This document shows positions 45,245 to 54,995 of a stretch of DNA of 64,000 bases, piece after piece. The position numbers and the translations under genes are program-made. Source of the DNA: Corallium rubrum. Lineage: Eukaryota > Cnidaria > Anthozoa > Scleralcyonacea > Coralliidae. Position 1 is the first letter of the stretch, and the number at the start of each line of letters is the position of its first letter. The DNA is taken from assembly GCA_964035015.1 (NCBI GenBank), contig OZ035998.1:31178858-31242857 (forward strand), written 5' to 3'. Below the pieces are notes generated by a model that worked only from the letters and a program-made list of their open reading frames with translations, had not been told where the DNA came from and searched no databases.

Positions 45245-46219
45245 TTGAACACGGAGCGAGCGCATAAAAGGGAGCCCCCCCCCCCCCCGGCTACGCACTG
45301 ACAGCTTGAAATGTCAACAGTCAAGTCAAGTCAACAACGAGTCAGTGAGCTGGTGAAGTTTTGAGAATTATCTTTTATTTATAACCTTTTTACCTTTCAA
45401 TTACCCATGTAAATTGTAAAGAGAAGCATAAGAGTCTTAGATAAAAACAATTCTGAAGTGATTAGATTTATTTGGTCAATGAATTTGTAAAATATATAAG
45501 CTTATATCATGACCTTGCTTTCAAACGATGTTTGAAGGTCACGTCGAGCTGCTTTGTCTTTCGCCGTTTTTTAAAATAGAGTTCCACATAAAATACAGTA
45601 CTTTGATATTTAACTAAAACAGACCATTTAAACGAAGACAATAAATAGTTTATTATATGAACTTTGCAAGTCAATATATCACAAATTGAGAACTTTTTAG
45701 TAGTCATTTGTCTGGCTTTCCAGACAACATGTACTGTCGGTCGTGCAAAAACAAAGTTGTCGTCGTTGAAAAGTGAGATGATGTTCAGACACCTACATGG
45801 AGATATTCATTATCAACATTCTTGGTGTATATAAAAGGGTCTTATAATTACAAGGACGGAATATATGAATGAATAAGCAAAGAATACAGACATCATCTGC
45901 ATTCAAAAAGAAAAATGGTGAGACGCTTGGTCTTTTTTGTACGGTTTTCCCCACCTTAGTTTTGTTTCGACGTATTGCAAGCGTAATTTTTCCGTCTTTC
46001 TACTCAAAATGATGTGTTACACTTGAAAAAGACGTTTGGGAAGTGGCAAGTTTAATTTAAAAACAGTAAACAAGTCTCACAAGAGCTCCACTCTTCAGTC
46101 TTAGCCAAAGTTCCTCTGTAAGGCCGGAAGTAATTTTAGCTGTGTGGACCAATCAGATGCGTTTGGGCGGTATTGGCTGAGTACCTCAGCCAGTACTTAT
46201 GCAGTCGCTCCGTGTTTAA
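45245..46219. mobile_element. MITE with TTAAACACGGAGCGA ends, longer copy
   Basis: Starts TTGAACACGGAGCGAGCGCA and ends GCAGTCGCTCCGTGTTTAA. It is inverted relative to 36135-36711, so the two copies could pair over several hundred bases. It has an extra interior of about 400 bp with no transposase recognised. A poly-C run lies at 45276-45288. Confidence 0.75.
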
Positions 46220-46321
46220 GAGAAATTAGGATTGAATCCGACCTATTGCTATACATTTCCTTTCTTACCTTTACGCTCGCATAGATATATTATTACTTTA
46301 TAACACTTTGTGTAATTTCAG

Positions 46322-46425
46322 ACGATACAGAAGGAGGTGTTTTTGCAAATTATTTAAAGTGTCATTCTTGTTATGAGATTGTGCCGAAAAGTGCAAAGAT
46401 TGTGATATTTGATACAAGATTACTG
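46322..46425 (+). CDS. PRKAG: AMPK gamma exon: start of CBS1
   Basis: AMPK gamma is the nucleotide-sensing subunit of the AMP-activated kinase heterotrimer; its four CBS motifs bind AMP, ADP or ATP. This exon, between TTTCAG and GTAAGT, reads DTEGGVFANYLK, then CHSCYEIVPKSAKIVIFD and TRLL. This aligns directly with the start of CBS1 in mammalian gamma subunits (SHKCYDIVPTSSKLVVFDT). Two bases at the left complete a codon begun upstream, and the exon ends in phase 0. It is the first exon that identifies the gene beyond doubt. Confidence 0.9.
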
Positions 46426-47440
46426 GTAAGTCTATTTAAAGGGTATTGGCAAAAAAAATTAAATTTGTCCCATTTGAAAGAACTCATCAAATGGTAAAAG
46501 AAGACCTTTTGTAATTTTTCTGTATCTTTCTTGTGTTTTGAAATATTTTGACCAAAGACAGCGTGCTGTCCGCCATCTTGTTGTAATATTGGGCCTAATT
46601 AATCCTGGTTTCCATATAATTGTAATTGTTGTAATTCAGTCGGCGATTGATCGGCGATTGCTTGCGATATTTTACAACAGTCGTGTTTCCATATAGTTGT
46701 AATTGTTGTAATTCAAATCGCCGATTCGCTCGGACTGAGGACTTTTCGGTTTTGACAAAGTTCAGATGAGCTAAGTTTGATATTCAAAAACAAATTGAAT
46801 GACTAAAACTTTGTTTGTGATCATTTTCACAGTGGAGTTGCCAGTTTTTTTAAATGATGCGCTCGCAACACCCTGAAACTCGCTTATGGATACTTTGAAT
46901 ACAGATATAGTTTTAATTTCAACTTTTCAACTCATTTGAAATCACTACTGTATCTCCACATTGTGGCGATGACTTCAAGTGAGTCAAACCGTTGAAATTG
47001 AAATGTTAACTTTATTTGAAATATCTGTTATTTAGTATAATTTAAAAGTACTCCGTATATAGTGACCATAAGTTCTGGTATAGCTGTATGGTACTATATT
47101 CTTAAATTTCTTGTAACTTTTAAAAAATAAAATAAAAAATAAAAAAAGAAAAAATATAGCATTAGGACATTAATTATTCTACCGTATTTCCCCATTTCCT
47201 CCACTTTTTCTTTTATCTTAATTTTCATACTTCCTACAATTTTTCCTTAAAAATTTTCTGACCACTTAGAAAATGTTTTGGGGACCGTGGTCTGATACTT
47301 TTCCCACCCTTGTGTTTAAGAAAAAACAGCAAAACAAACTACTTTGCGTGTCCCTTTCTTTCTCTATAACCGCTCCATTTTATAGACAATGAAACAATCA
47401 AGTCCACTATGTTTTTTGTTAATCCAGCAAATTTTTGAAT
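46426..47440. other. Intron sequence with degenerate MITE words
   Basis: Contains fragments of the AGTGCCTATGAA-family interior (46440-46560) and repeated TTTCCATATA.TTGTAATTG words (46607-46710). No exon was seen. Confidence 0.4.
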
Positions 47441-48690
47441 ATTTAACAATTATTCACCGAAGTGGAGGTGAATAGTAACTACTTATTGACCGAGCGTGAG
47501 GTCTGTACTAGTGAAATATCGGACCGATGTTTTTTAGTACGGACCGAGACGAGCGCAGCGAGTTGAGGTCAGTGCAAAAGACAGAGGTCCGATATTTCAC
47601 TAGTACAGACCGAACAAGCGAGGTCAATAAGTAGTTTATTATATGGCCATAAATGTTGTGAACGTTCTGTGAAAACTGGATCTATCTTTCTTGCGAACTA
47701 AACGAAAATGGCAGACATTTTCCCATTTTTAAAGTACTTTCCGTTGAGTTAGAATCCTGAACTTTCTACCCCAAATAATATTTTTCAATTGCTTTTGTTT
47801 GACATATTGCTCAAGATTGTACGTTAAGTTGTTGAATAAAAAATCATCTGAAATTCTGATACTTGTGAGAAGTAAATGTTATATTATTACGAACAATGTT
47901 ACGAACGTTTTGGACATTTTAAAAACGTTCACAAAACGTGGAAACCCGAACTATACATCAAATGAAAGCTTATAAAATTTCTAACAACATACCTGCACGA
48001 TATCATTTCAACAATGAGTAGTTCTGAAATTATAATCCATCTTGTTGCCGATATACTGACATGCCTGCCATTTTGTTTATAAAATTAACTTACGGTCCCG
48101 AACGGCAGCTTCCGCTCTGAGCGGGCGGATACGGGAAATATCCGACCGCTTATGAACCAATCAAATTACAGGATTTCCGTATTCGGACCTCTCAGCGCTG
48201 CTGCCATATAATAATGCAAGATATTCACCGAGCCGATTCGGCGAGGTGAATATCCACACTATTCACCGACACTGAGGTGAATAATTGTTTTAGCATATAC
48301 CTCATAAATGAAATAACAAGTTTAACATTCTTAACTTATATTTTTCGGTATTTTATACAAGACATGGCCGCTAGCAACTTGGACACTTGGCATACTCGAT
48401 ATTTGTCGACAAAACAGTTTTTTAATGCAACTTTTGAATATATTAATGGCTAGAAAATTGTAAAGAAACATACCTGTGGACACTCTTCTACTTAATTTTG
48501 TTGACTTTTCTCGTTATTCTACAACATCAGCCTTGTTTATCAACAAAATCTCCTGCGTCGGTAAACAAAGCAAAACTGGCCGCCATTTTGTTTTGCCCTC
48601 AGGTGAATAGTGCAGGATATCCCGAGTTAGAGGAACCAATCAGATTGCGCAAAAAGCACTATTCACCTGCGAGGTATATGCTAATAAAGT
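47441..48690. mobile_element. Copy of the 19.5-20 kb repeat, split by another element
   Basis: The repeat seen at 19740-19990 (AACAATTATTCACCGAAGTG) resumes at about 48220 (ATTCACCGAGCCGATTCGGC) and continues to 48690, including the GAAACATACCTGTGGA module at 48465. The 47478-48215 stretch is absent from the 19.7-kb copy and so is a later insertion. It begins with a tip hairpin (GACCGAGCGTGAGGTCTGTA mirrored to GGTCAATAAGTAG) and its TTTATTATATGGC is mirrored by GCCATATAATAA near its end. Confidence 0.6.
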
Positions 48691-48694
48691 AACA

Positions 48695-48885
48695 AAGGAC
48701 AAAGGACTGGGTGGCTAATCATCCTTACTTGCAGCCAGCGACTGAATTGCGAAGGACGCAGATCAACGTGGCCGTGTCGAGGCATATCAAAGGCGCTCGA
48801 AGCAGCCGCCAACGACACAGTTCAGACCACGGATCACAGCTAAGATGTTAGGTGTTGATAGTGTATAAGGATAATGAGCGCCATC
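48695..48885 (+). repeat. Dispersed repeat, also at 59416-59600
   Basis: Shares ordered words with 59416-59600: CTAATCA(T/C)CCTTACTTG, CAGATCAACGTGGCCGTGTC and the stretch around CAGCCGCC. No protein was recognised; possibly a SINE or element terminus. Confidence 0.5.
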
Positions 48886-49040
48886 AAACATTTTTTCATT
48901 AAAGTGCCTATGAAGCGAAAATTAAGTTTGTCTTATTTGAAAGAACACTTAAAATGGAAGAGTAACATATATTGTAGTTTTTCGTATCCTTGCTTCGTTC
49001 TTGAGATATTTCAGGTTAATTCTTTGAATGTTTTCATGGC

Positions 49041-49180
49041 GATAATGTAATATAAATAAGTTTATAAATGACGTGAGCCAACAACTTGTTGTCATTGCTC
49101 TGGTGAAGGCCTGAGTCAACAGGCCGAAAGCTTAGCAAAGAAATATTTTACGTGGTTTTTCCACGAAACTTATTTATATT
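49041..49180 (+). mobile_element. Penelope-like terminal repeat fragment with ribozyme
   Basis: A third, plus-oriented copy of the terminal sequence that also ends the element at 49230-50650: AAATGACGTGAGCCAACAAC, ribozyme, then TTTTACGTGG...CACGAAACTT. It is flanked by direct repeats of GTTTTCATGGCGATAA (near 49030 and 49210). Confidence 0.6.
49095..49138 (+). ncRNA. Hammerhead ribozyme with mutated core (A6 to G)
   Basis: Stem I TTGCT, then CTGGTGA instead of CTGATGA, stem II GGCCTG/CAGGCC, GAAA, stem III AG/CT, cleavage base U, stem I partner AGCAA. The A-to-G change hits an invariant core base, so cleavage should be lost. It is sense-oriented in the AMPK gamma intron. Confidence 0.7.
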
Positions 49181-49268
49181 ATATTTCAGGTTATTAATTC
49201 TTTGAACGTTTTCATGGCGATAAAGTAATATAAATAAGTTTTGTGGAAACACCACGTAAAATATTTCT

Positions 49269-49312
49269 TTGCTAAGCTTTCGGCCTGTTGACTCAGGCCT
49301 TCATCAGAGCAA
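49269..49312 (-). ncRNA. Hammerhead ribozyme, type I, core intact
   Basis: Minus strand: stem I TTGCT, CTGATGA, stem II GGCCTG/CAGGCC, GAAA, stem III AG/CT with no loop, cleavage base U, AGCAA. The core is complete. It lies 110 bases downstream of the endonuclease frame on the same strand, and antisense to the AMPK gamma gene. The two-base stem III suggests activity mainly as a dimer, as known for minimal type I forms. Confidence 0.75.
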
Positions 49313-49421
49313 TGACAACAAGTTGTTGGCTCACGTCATGTATAAACTAAGCAACTGATCAATTAAATCACGTAAGAATACAATGGCGTATCACCTTAAT
49401 TTTATTAATTAGAAAACAAAA

Positions 49422-49787
49422 TCAAGAATGTTCTCCGAATAGGGCACGCCACGTGCTATTTAATGGCTGTCCCTCCTGAGAAATAGTGTGATGTTTGGCG
49501 ATCTCAATGGATTCTCTAGTTCTTCGCGTGAAGTATTGCTTGTCGCTGGCTAAGAGTGATGACTCTTCCCACTTAACACGATGGTCATACTTCCAAGCGT
49601 GTTTGGCAACAGCAGACTTTTCTTGTTGCGCTTTTATGCAACATGTCTTGTGTTCCTTCAGGCGAGTTGAGAGATTCCTTCCTGTTTCTCCGATGTATAC
49701 CAAGCCACATTCACAAGGAATGCGATACACTCCAGGCTTTGATAAGCTATCCACTTCATCTTTATGTGTGAAAAGTACCTTGAACAA
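49422..49787 (-). CDS. Penelope-like GIY-YIG endonuclease part
   Basis: 121 residues: KPGVYRIPCECGLVYIGETG contains the GVY and YIG motifs, spaced as in GIY-YIG nucleases. RNLSTRLKEHK carries the catalytic-helix Arg, and the frame continues to a stop at 49422. This nuclease nicks target DNA for Penelope-like insertion. It is the C-terminal end of the polyprotein. A one-base frameshift near 49796-49800 separates it from the reverse transcriptase frame, so this methionine is internal. Confidence 0.8.
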   Translation of the reverse strand: MFKVLFTHKDEVDSLSKPGVYRIPCECGLVYIGETGRNLSTRLKEHKTCCIKAQQEKSAVAKHAWKYDHRVKWEESSLLASDKQYFTRRTRESIEIAKHHTISQEGQPLNSTWRALFGEHS

Positions 49788-50418
49788 TTTGTTGACTACT
49801 GTGAAATACCTTCATACCAGCACGATTTAGAATCCTCTCAATCTTGTGAGATGCTGGTCCGATATACGGAAGAGAAACTGAAGGTGGTTCTTGCTGGGGC
49901 TGTGTATTCGGCTCTGGATGTACCGAAGGAGTTATAGAAGCTTGAATCATCTTCCCAGGAAAACCGTTGTTAGTTAAAACCAACTTAAGGTGATCTAATT
50001 CTTCCTGAAGATGTTCTTCGTCACAGATTGTTCGCGCTCGATGAACGAGAGTTTTGCACACAGATGATTTAATACTTGGATGATGGAATGAAGTGTAGTT
50101 AAGGTATCTGTCAGTGTGTGTTGGTTTTCGATACACAGTATGACTTAAAGTCCCATGTGATTTAACGGAAAGCCAAACGTCCAAGAATGGGATAGATTTG
50201 TCTTGATTTTGTAATTCCATAGTGAATTTGATTGAAGGATGTATGCTGTTAAGGTGGTCAAGAAAATTAGACAAAGCATTCAAACCATGTGACCAGGTAC
50301 TTAGCGTATCATCAACATAACGTTTCCACATACCTGGTTTTAACGGGGCAGTTGCAAGAGCCTTCTTCTCAAATTCCTCCATGTATAGATTTGCCATGTA
50401 TAGATTAGGGACAGCCAT
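49762..50418 (-). pseudogene. Penelope-like reverse transcriptase, C-terminal half
   Basis: 218 residues beginning AVPNLYMANLYMEEFEKKAL, with catalytic YVDD at 50308-50319 (KRYVDDTLSTW), then IKFTMELQNQDKSIPFLDVW and SHTVYRKPTHTDRYLNYTSF, which typify Penelope-like enzymes. The N-terminal half, including the fingers, is missing, cut exactly where the inverted terminal repeat begins. A frameshift near 49796-49800 breaks the link to the endonuclease. This copy cannot move by itself. Confidence 0.8.
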
Positions 50419-50568
50419 TAAATAGCACGTGGCGTGCCCTATTCGGAGAACATTCTTGATTTTGTTTTCTAATTAATAAAATTAACGTGATACGCCATTG
50501 TATTCTTACGTGATTTAATTGATCAGTTGCTTAGTTTATAAATGACGTGAGCCAACAACTTGTTGTCA

Positions 50569-50612
50569 TTGCTCTGATGAAGGCCTGAGTCAACAGGCCA
50601 AAAGCTTAGCAA
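50569..50612 (+). ncRNA. Hammerhead ribozyme with mutated core (G12 to A)
   Basis: Same motif as 49269-49312 in the opposite arm: TTGCT, CTGATGA, GGCCTG/CAGGCC, then AAAA instead of GAAA, CTT, AGCAA. The lost G is an essential catalytic base, so this copy should be inactive. Sense-oriented in the AMPK gamma intron. Confidence 0.7.
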
Positions 50613-51191
50613 AGAAATATTTTACGTGGTGTTTCCACAAAACTTATTTATATATTTCAGGTTGTTTGACATGCAAATTAAACATTTTGACGTCACACGT
50701 GCATAATGAGTTATCGAAAAAGTTATATATCTTTGCTATTATCAAATATAATAATCACTTGAAGATCTACTTGTTTAGCGGCTGTGGGCGAAACACATCC
50801 ACATGCTTCCTTCGAATTAATTTGGTTTGGTAATGGAAAAGATATCTAACCTCCGATAGCTCATTATGCACCTACGACGTCAAAATGTTTAATTTGCATA
50901 TCAAACAAAGTAAAATATCTCAACTACGCAAAGGAAACGAAAAACTGAAAAATATGTTACTCTACCAGTTTAAGTATTCATAGGCAGTTTGATTTGTTTT
51001 ACACGGAGAATCTTGTGGTCTCATTTTTATGAAATTTTCATCCTGGTGACAGACAAAATGACAGAATAACAAAACAAATACCAGTGAAAATATAACCTTC
51101 TTGCGGAGATAATAAATCTATTGAATCTAATTCTTTAAAATATGAATAAAGTAGATAAAACTATATGATAATTTTTACCAAATATTTTTAG

Positions 51192-51225
51192 GTTAAAAAA
51201 GCTTTTTATGCCCTGGTGGCCAATG
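51192..51225 (+). CDS. PRKAG: AMPK gamma exon: CBS1, second part
   Basis: A 34-base exon between TTTTTAG and GTAAGG that reads VKKAFYALVAN plus one base of Gly. It matches VKKAFFALVANG in mammalian gamma subunits residue for residue except Phe to Tyr. It starts in phase 0, agreeing with the end of the exon at 46425, and carries one base into the next exon. Such a tiny exon is invisible to ORF callers; the identification rests on sequence and phase. Confidence 0.9.
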
Positions 51226-51259
51226 GTAAGGTCATTATTTTAACTTTTATTACTTTTGT

Positions 51260-51448
51260 TAGTGGTCTGGTCTGTCTGGTCTGGTCTGGTCTGGTCTGTC
51301 GGTCAGTCTGGTTGGTTGGTTGGTTGGTCTGGTCTGGTCTGGTCTGGTCTGGTCTGGTCTGGTCTGGTCTGGTCTGTCTGTCTGTCTGTCTGTCTGTTTG
51401 TTTGTTTGTTTGTTTGTTTGTTTGTTTGTTTGTTTATTTGTTTGTGTG
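51260..51448 (+). repeat. (GGTCT)n, (GTCT)n and (GTTT)n microsatellites
   Basis: Consecutive runs of TGGTC/GGTCT pentamers, then GTCT tetramers, then GTTT tetramers, immediately after a kinase-subunit exon. Long frames through it encode only short repeats. Confidence 0.9.
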
Positions 51449-51621
51449 TATGCTGAATATCTTTAAGATTTTCAAATCGTGCCCTCGAAACGTAAACTAA
51501 CGTTTAATTTTGATTGACACTGGCCTAATGTCATTAACCTTTATTTCAAAAGTGTTCTCACTATTTTAGTTTTCACGATTCGGATTTTCTTTGTATCAAC
51601 TCATGTTTCATTTGTTTTAAG

Positions 51622-51669
51622 GAGTGAGATCTGCTCCACTCTGGGATAATGGCAGGCAAGAATATGTTG
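51622..51669 (+). CDS. PRKAG: AMPK gamma exon: CBS1, third part
   Basis: A 48-base exon between TTTTAAG and GTAAAT that reads (G)VRSAPLWDNGRQEYV(G). The Arg of VRSAPLWD corresponds to the CBS1 arginine (Arg70 in human gamma 1) that contacts bound nucleotide phosphates. It is entered with one carried base and leaves one base, in register with both neighbours. Confidence 0.9.
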
Positions 51670-51761
51670 GTAAATAATCTAATACTGTGTTTCATTTTTC
51701 GTATTTTTAGGTATTTTTTCCCTTAACGTTCAGTCTTAAATTTCTATTTTTATGTTTTTAG

Positions 51762-51820
51762 GGATGTTGACGATTTCTGATTTTATCAATATATTAGTGT
51801 CATATTATAAATCACCTATG
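51762..51820 (+). CDS. PRKAG: AMPK gamma exon: end of CBS1
   Basis: A 59-base exon between TTTTTAG and GTAAGT that reads (G)MLTISDFINILVSYYKSPM. It matches [20 protein letters not shown] of mammalian gamma 2 closely. The Asp in TISDF corresponds to the CBS1 aspartate (Asp90 in human gamma 1) that holds a nucleotide ribose. It ends in phase 0. The intron before it is only 92 bases. Confidence 0.95.
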
Positions 51821-51834
51821 GTAAGTCTTTTATG

Positions 51835-53030
51835 AGGATGGCTCCCTACTATTTCTTGTAAAGTTGTAAAAATGCAAGTTTCAACTTCAAAAAGTGCACA
51901 TGAATATTTCGTGAAAGAAAGAAACTAATTACCATTCAGCCCATTATAGGTTGTAACGATACTCGTCGTAAACAAGAAATGCGTCTCATTTACAAACTTG
52001 GTACCATTCACCCTCACGGCCTCAATGAGCGATTCTCTTTCATTTAGCTCACTCCACCACCATATTCCACACCTTTTCCTTAACCTTTTTCTGATGATTT
52101 AAATAGTAATTTATAACCTGTTTCTTTGCCTATTTGCAGGTAGCTGACCCACAAATTGGGTCAGCACCTGCACACAGGCTAAAATTACATATTAATTTAT
52201 TTGTTTACTTTGTTTTTATTGGCTTACATGTGTTCACGTGATTCCCATTGTAGCTCTGCTATAAATACGCGTGACCACATGTGAGTTGTTTACTAATTTC
52301 TCCTGACGAAGGGCCTTCGCTCGAAACGTCGAGAAGATTTTTCTCTGTTTTTCAGGCCAACGTGACTTAACCCTGGTAATATTTGGATTTCAACCGTGGC
52401 CGACGCTGTCCTAGAAGCTTTTAATTAAGTTTGACCTTTCAAAATGGCCGCAAATCTACATTTAATCAAATTTATTCCAAAAACGAGTTCACTGACCCCA
52501 TTTCAGTTTAAATAATCAATATACGAATTTTATATTTTTTAAAAAAATGTGTAGATTCAATTTTTTTAAAAAACTAAAAACCTCTGACTTTTTCTTGGTT
52601 AAAAACATGAAATTAAATGAAATTAACGGGAATGAATTGAAATGAAATGAAAACAAGTCCAGTTCAGTCCTAGTCCAGTTCTAGTCCAGTCTAGGTTAGG
52701 CTAGTCTATAGACTAGACTGGTTAGACTATAGTATAGTTGTAAAAATGCAAGTTTCAACCACGAAATTAAGTTTTTGCATATAGACTAATGTCCAGAGCA
52801 TCAAATCATGTTGGTGGATAAAGAATTTTGTCTGTTGCTGTGATAATAATGACGTTTTTGACCGCAAATTTGCATTTAACCTAGATGTAATATATTTCAA
52901 AAACGAGTTCGTGACCTCATTATTTTTTGCATTACATTTATTTTTCAGTTTAAGTAATTAATATGCGAATTTTTTATTTTTTTAAAAAAAATCTGTCGAT
53001 CCAATTTTTTAAAAAACTAAAAAACTATGA
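51835..53030 (+). repeat. Duplicated intron segment with nested ribozyme-bearing insert
   Basis: Words at 51863-51890 (TGTAAAAATGCAAGTTTCAA) and 52440-52590 recur in order at 52738-53020 (GTAAAAATGCAAGTTTCAAC, then CAAAAACGAGTTC, then TTTTTAAAAAACTAAAAA). So a unit is duplicated in direct orientation. About 52085-52440 is present only in the first unit and carries the ribozyme at 52298-52335. The start, AGGATGGCTCCCTACTA, resembles the AAGGTGGC MITE ends. Confidence 0.5.
52298..52335 (+). ncRNA. Hammerhead ribozyme, type I, core intact, sense in intron
   Basis: Stem I TTCTC, core CTGACGA, short stem II around AGGGCCTTCGCTC, core GAAA, stem III AC/GT without a loop, cleavage base C, stem I partner GAGAA. 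All invariant core bases are present, although stem II is weak. A TATA-like TATAAATA lies at about 52260-52267 upstream, and a strong hairpin (GCAGGTAGCTGACCC mirrored by GGGTCAGCACCTGC) at about 52137-52172. It is on the sense strand of the AMPK gamma gene, in the intron between 51820 and 53821. Confidence 0.7.
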
Positions 53031-53036
53031 AAATGA

Positions 53037-53700
53037 AGACAAGTCTAGTCCTGTCCTGTCTAGTCTAGGCCAGTTCAGTTCAGTCCAGTCCACTCCAGTT
53101 CAGTTCAGTCCAGTCCACTCAAGTCCAGTCCTGTCCTCTCGAGGCCAGTGTTCAGTCTTGTCTAGTCCAGTCCAGTCTTCTCTAGTCCTGTCCGGTCCAC
53201 TTAGTCTAGTTCAGTCCAGTCCACTCAAGTCTAATCCACTCCAGTCCAGGTCACTCGAGTCGAGGCCACTCGAGCCGAGTCCACTCGAGTCGAGTCCAGT
53301 CTAGTCCAGTCCACTCGAGTCGAGTCCACCCAAGTCCAGTCCAGTCCACTCGAGTCCAGTTCAGTTCAGTTCAGTCCAGTCCAGTCCAGTCCAGTCCAGT
53401 CCAGTCCAGTCCAGACCACTCGAGTCCAGTTCAGTCTTGTCTAGTCCAGTCCACTCAAGTCCAGTTCAGTTTAGTTCAGTTCAGTCCAGTTCAATTCAGT
53501 CCAGTCCAGACCACTCGAGTCCAGTTCAGTCTTGTCTAGTCCAGTCCACTCAAGTCCAGTTCAGTTTAGTTCAGTTTAGTTCAATTCAGTTCAGTTCAGT
53601 TCAGTTCAGTTCAGTTCAGTTCAGTTCAGTTCAGTTCAGTTCAGTTCAGTTCAGTCCAGTCCAGTCCAGCAGTCCAGTCCAGTCCAATCCAATCCAATCA
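53037..53700 (+). repeat. (CAGTC/CAGTT)n pentamer satellite
   Basis: More than 600 bases of CAGTC, CAGTT and CTCGA variants of a pentamer. Long frames encode only SSPVQ-like repeats and are not genes. A short relative lies at 52660-52735. Confidence 0.9.
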
Positions 53701-53820
53701 AACTTGCTATTTATCTGATCCACGTATTATAAATCCGACCTTCCAACAGCCCGTATGCTGATGTAGTAATCAGGGATTCGATTAGTGAAACCAACTAATT
53801 CAGCATCTTTTGTTTTCTAG

Positions 53821-53866
53821 GTGCAGATGGAAGAAGTGGAAGAACACAGAATTGAAACTTGGAGAG
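53821..53866 (+). CDS. PRKAG: AMPK gamma exon: CBS1-CBS2 linker
   Basis: A 46-base exon between TTTTCTAG and GTAATA that reads VQMEEVEEHRIETWR plus one base. It matches VQIYELEEHKIETWR in mammals, the helix-linker region between the first two CBS motifs, which is highly conserved in all AMPK gamma subunits. It enters in phase 0, as the preceding exon demands. Confidence 0.95.
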
Positions 53867-54209
53867 GTAATATATCTCAGAATAATATATTAAACTCAGA
53901 ATACAGTCTTCCTCAGTTCCACCCAATATTCAACAACGAAATTGGGTAGAGGATGGAACTACGTTTTTCTTTAGCTGCATGGCTTAACAAGTTCCTTGGT
54001 AAGAGAACCCTCTCAGTCTTTCTAACAATGCCCCATTTTGAATTTGACAGAATTTCAATTACGAAAACATCAATATATTCAAAACTCTTAGTAATTTTCC
54101 GTTAGGGGGATTTACATCATTTCTTGTTTAAGGATTTATATGTTTGTGAAAATTGATCGTCTAGAGAAAATTGATAGTCTTGAGAAAGACCGCTGTTGAT
54201 GTTAGTGAC

Positions 54210-54260
54210 TGACGTTTTGACGGCCTCAGTTGTGGTCATCTTCAGATTTTATATTTGACT
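54210..54260 (-). ncRNA. Degenerate hammerhead-like relic
   Basis: Minus strand: CTGAAGA, then a stem II-like GAC...GTC, then AAAACGTC where GAAA is required. Stem I is not convincing. It looks like a decayed Penelope-like terminal sequence. Confidence 0.35.
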
Positions 54261-54267
54261 GACTTTG

Positions 54268-54277
54268 TTGGACAACA

Positions 54278-54310
<33 letters not shown>

Positions 54311-54328
54311 GTAATTATTATTATTATA

Positions 54329-54369
<41 letters not shown>

Positions 54370-54371
54370 CA
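54268..54371. repeat. (TTA)n microsatellite
   Basis: About 100 bases of TTA units with a few substitutions. Confidence 0.9.
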
Positions 54372-54484
54372 TCATTATTATTGTTGTTGTTAAATGTTTA
54401 TTATTATGTGCATATAATTATGGACATGCATACACTATTTTGAAAAACTACTACTGACCGTAAACTGTTCTTTTTTCTTCCTAG

Positions 54485-54539
54485 AATTATCAAAGCATAA
54501 GTTACCCTCTTCGTTAATACATATAGCACCTTTTCAAAG
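54485..54539 (+). CDS. PRKAG: AMPK gamma exon: start of CBS2
   Basis: A 55-base exon between TTCCTAG and GTACGA that reads (E)LSKHKLPSSLIHIAPFQ plus two bases. It corresponds to ELYLQETFKPLVNISPDAS in mammalian gamma 2: same position, length and hydrophobic pattern (SLIHIAP for PLVNISP) but clearly diverged. It is the least conserved core exon. Phases agree on both sides, and the last codon is completed as Ser by the next exon. Confidence 0.8.
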
Positions 54540-54585
54540 GTACGATCGTATACTTCTCTTTTTATTATTGTGAAAAACGGAATAA

Positions 54586-54716
54586 TTTCTTATTAACCGA
54601 AAGCACGGTCATTACGGAAAAATATCAGCCTGAGGTCTTGACAGTACAGACCGAGGTCTGATGTTTTTCCGTAATGACCAAGCGGACGAGGTTAATAAGA
54701 GGTTTATTATATGGCA
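54586..54716. repeat. Element-tip hairpin (TTATTAACC type)
   Basis: TTCTTATTAACCGAAAGCAC...TCATTACGGAAAAAT is mirrored by ATTTTTCCGTAATGACC...GAGGTTAATAAG, then TTTATTATATGGC. It is built on the same plan as 37779-37918 and 47478-47650. Confidence 0.7.
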
Positions 54717-54925
54717 TTTTGAAACAACACATCTTACATTACCTTGTCAATAGTGTGACCTCGAGCGTGTGACATAGACTCATCGTTTTCAATGTTGTTG
54801 CTCTTGTTGTCATCGCTTTCGGAATCACTGCCAGATTGCTCATCGCCCCACTCATACATAATTTAGTCCACAGGTTATTGAATTCACAAAATATTTTCAT
54901 TGTTTAGTTGCAAACAACATGTCTG

Positions 54926-54927
<2 letters not shown>

Positions 54928-54994
<67 letters not shown>

Positions 54995-54995
54995 A
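54928..54995. repeat. (TA)n microsatellite
   Basis: An alternating TA tract adjoining the following MITE, which used a TA as target. Confidence 0.9.

Larger units (their letters stand above)
49230..50650 (-). mobile_element. Penelope-like element, 5'-truncated, with inverted ends
   Basis: About 242-bp inverted repeats (49230-49471 and 50408-50650) carry the ends of the coding region plus a terminal sequence with a hammerhead ribozyme. They enclose the C-terminal half of the protein on the minus strand. The arrangement, a 3' end copied in reverse at the truncated 5' side, matches the pseudo-LTR structures described for Penelope-like elements. Confidence 0.75.
48899..50995. mobile_element. Fold-back MITE interrupted by a Penelope-like element
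   Basis: AAAGTGCCTATGAAGCGAAA at the left and the diverged mirror AAGTATTCATAGGCAG at the right belong to the family at 39052-39849. The Penelope-like cluster (about 49020-50655) sits between the two halves. Confidence 0.55.

Noticed and set aside
52963-53718. SSPVQSS-type open frames
   Set aside because: They are translations of the CAGTC pentamer satellite.
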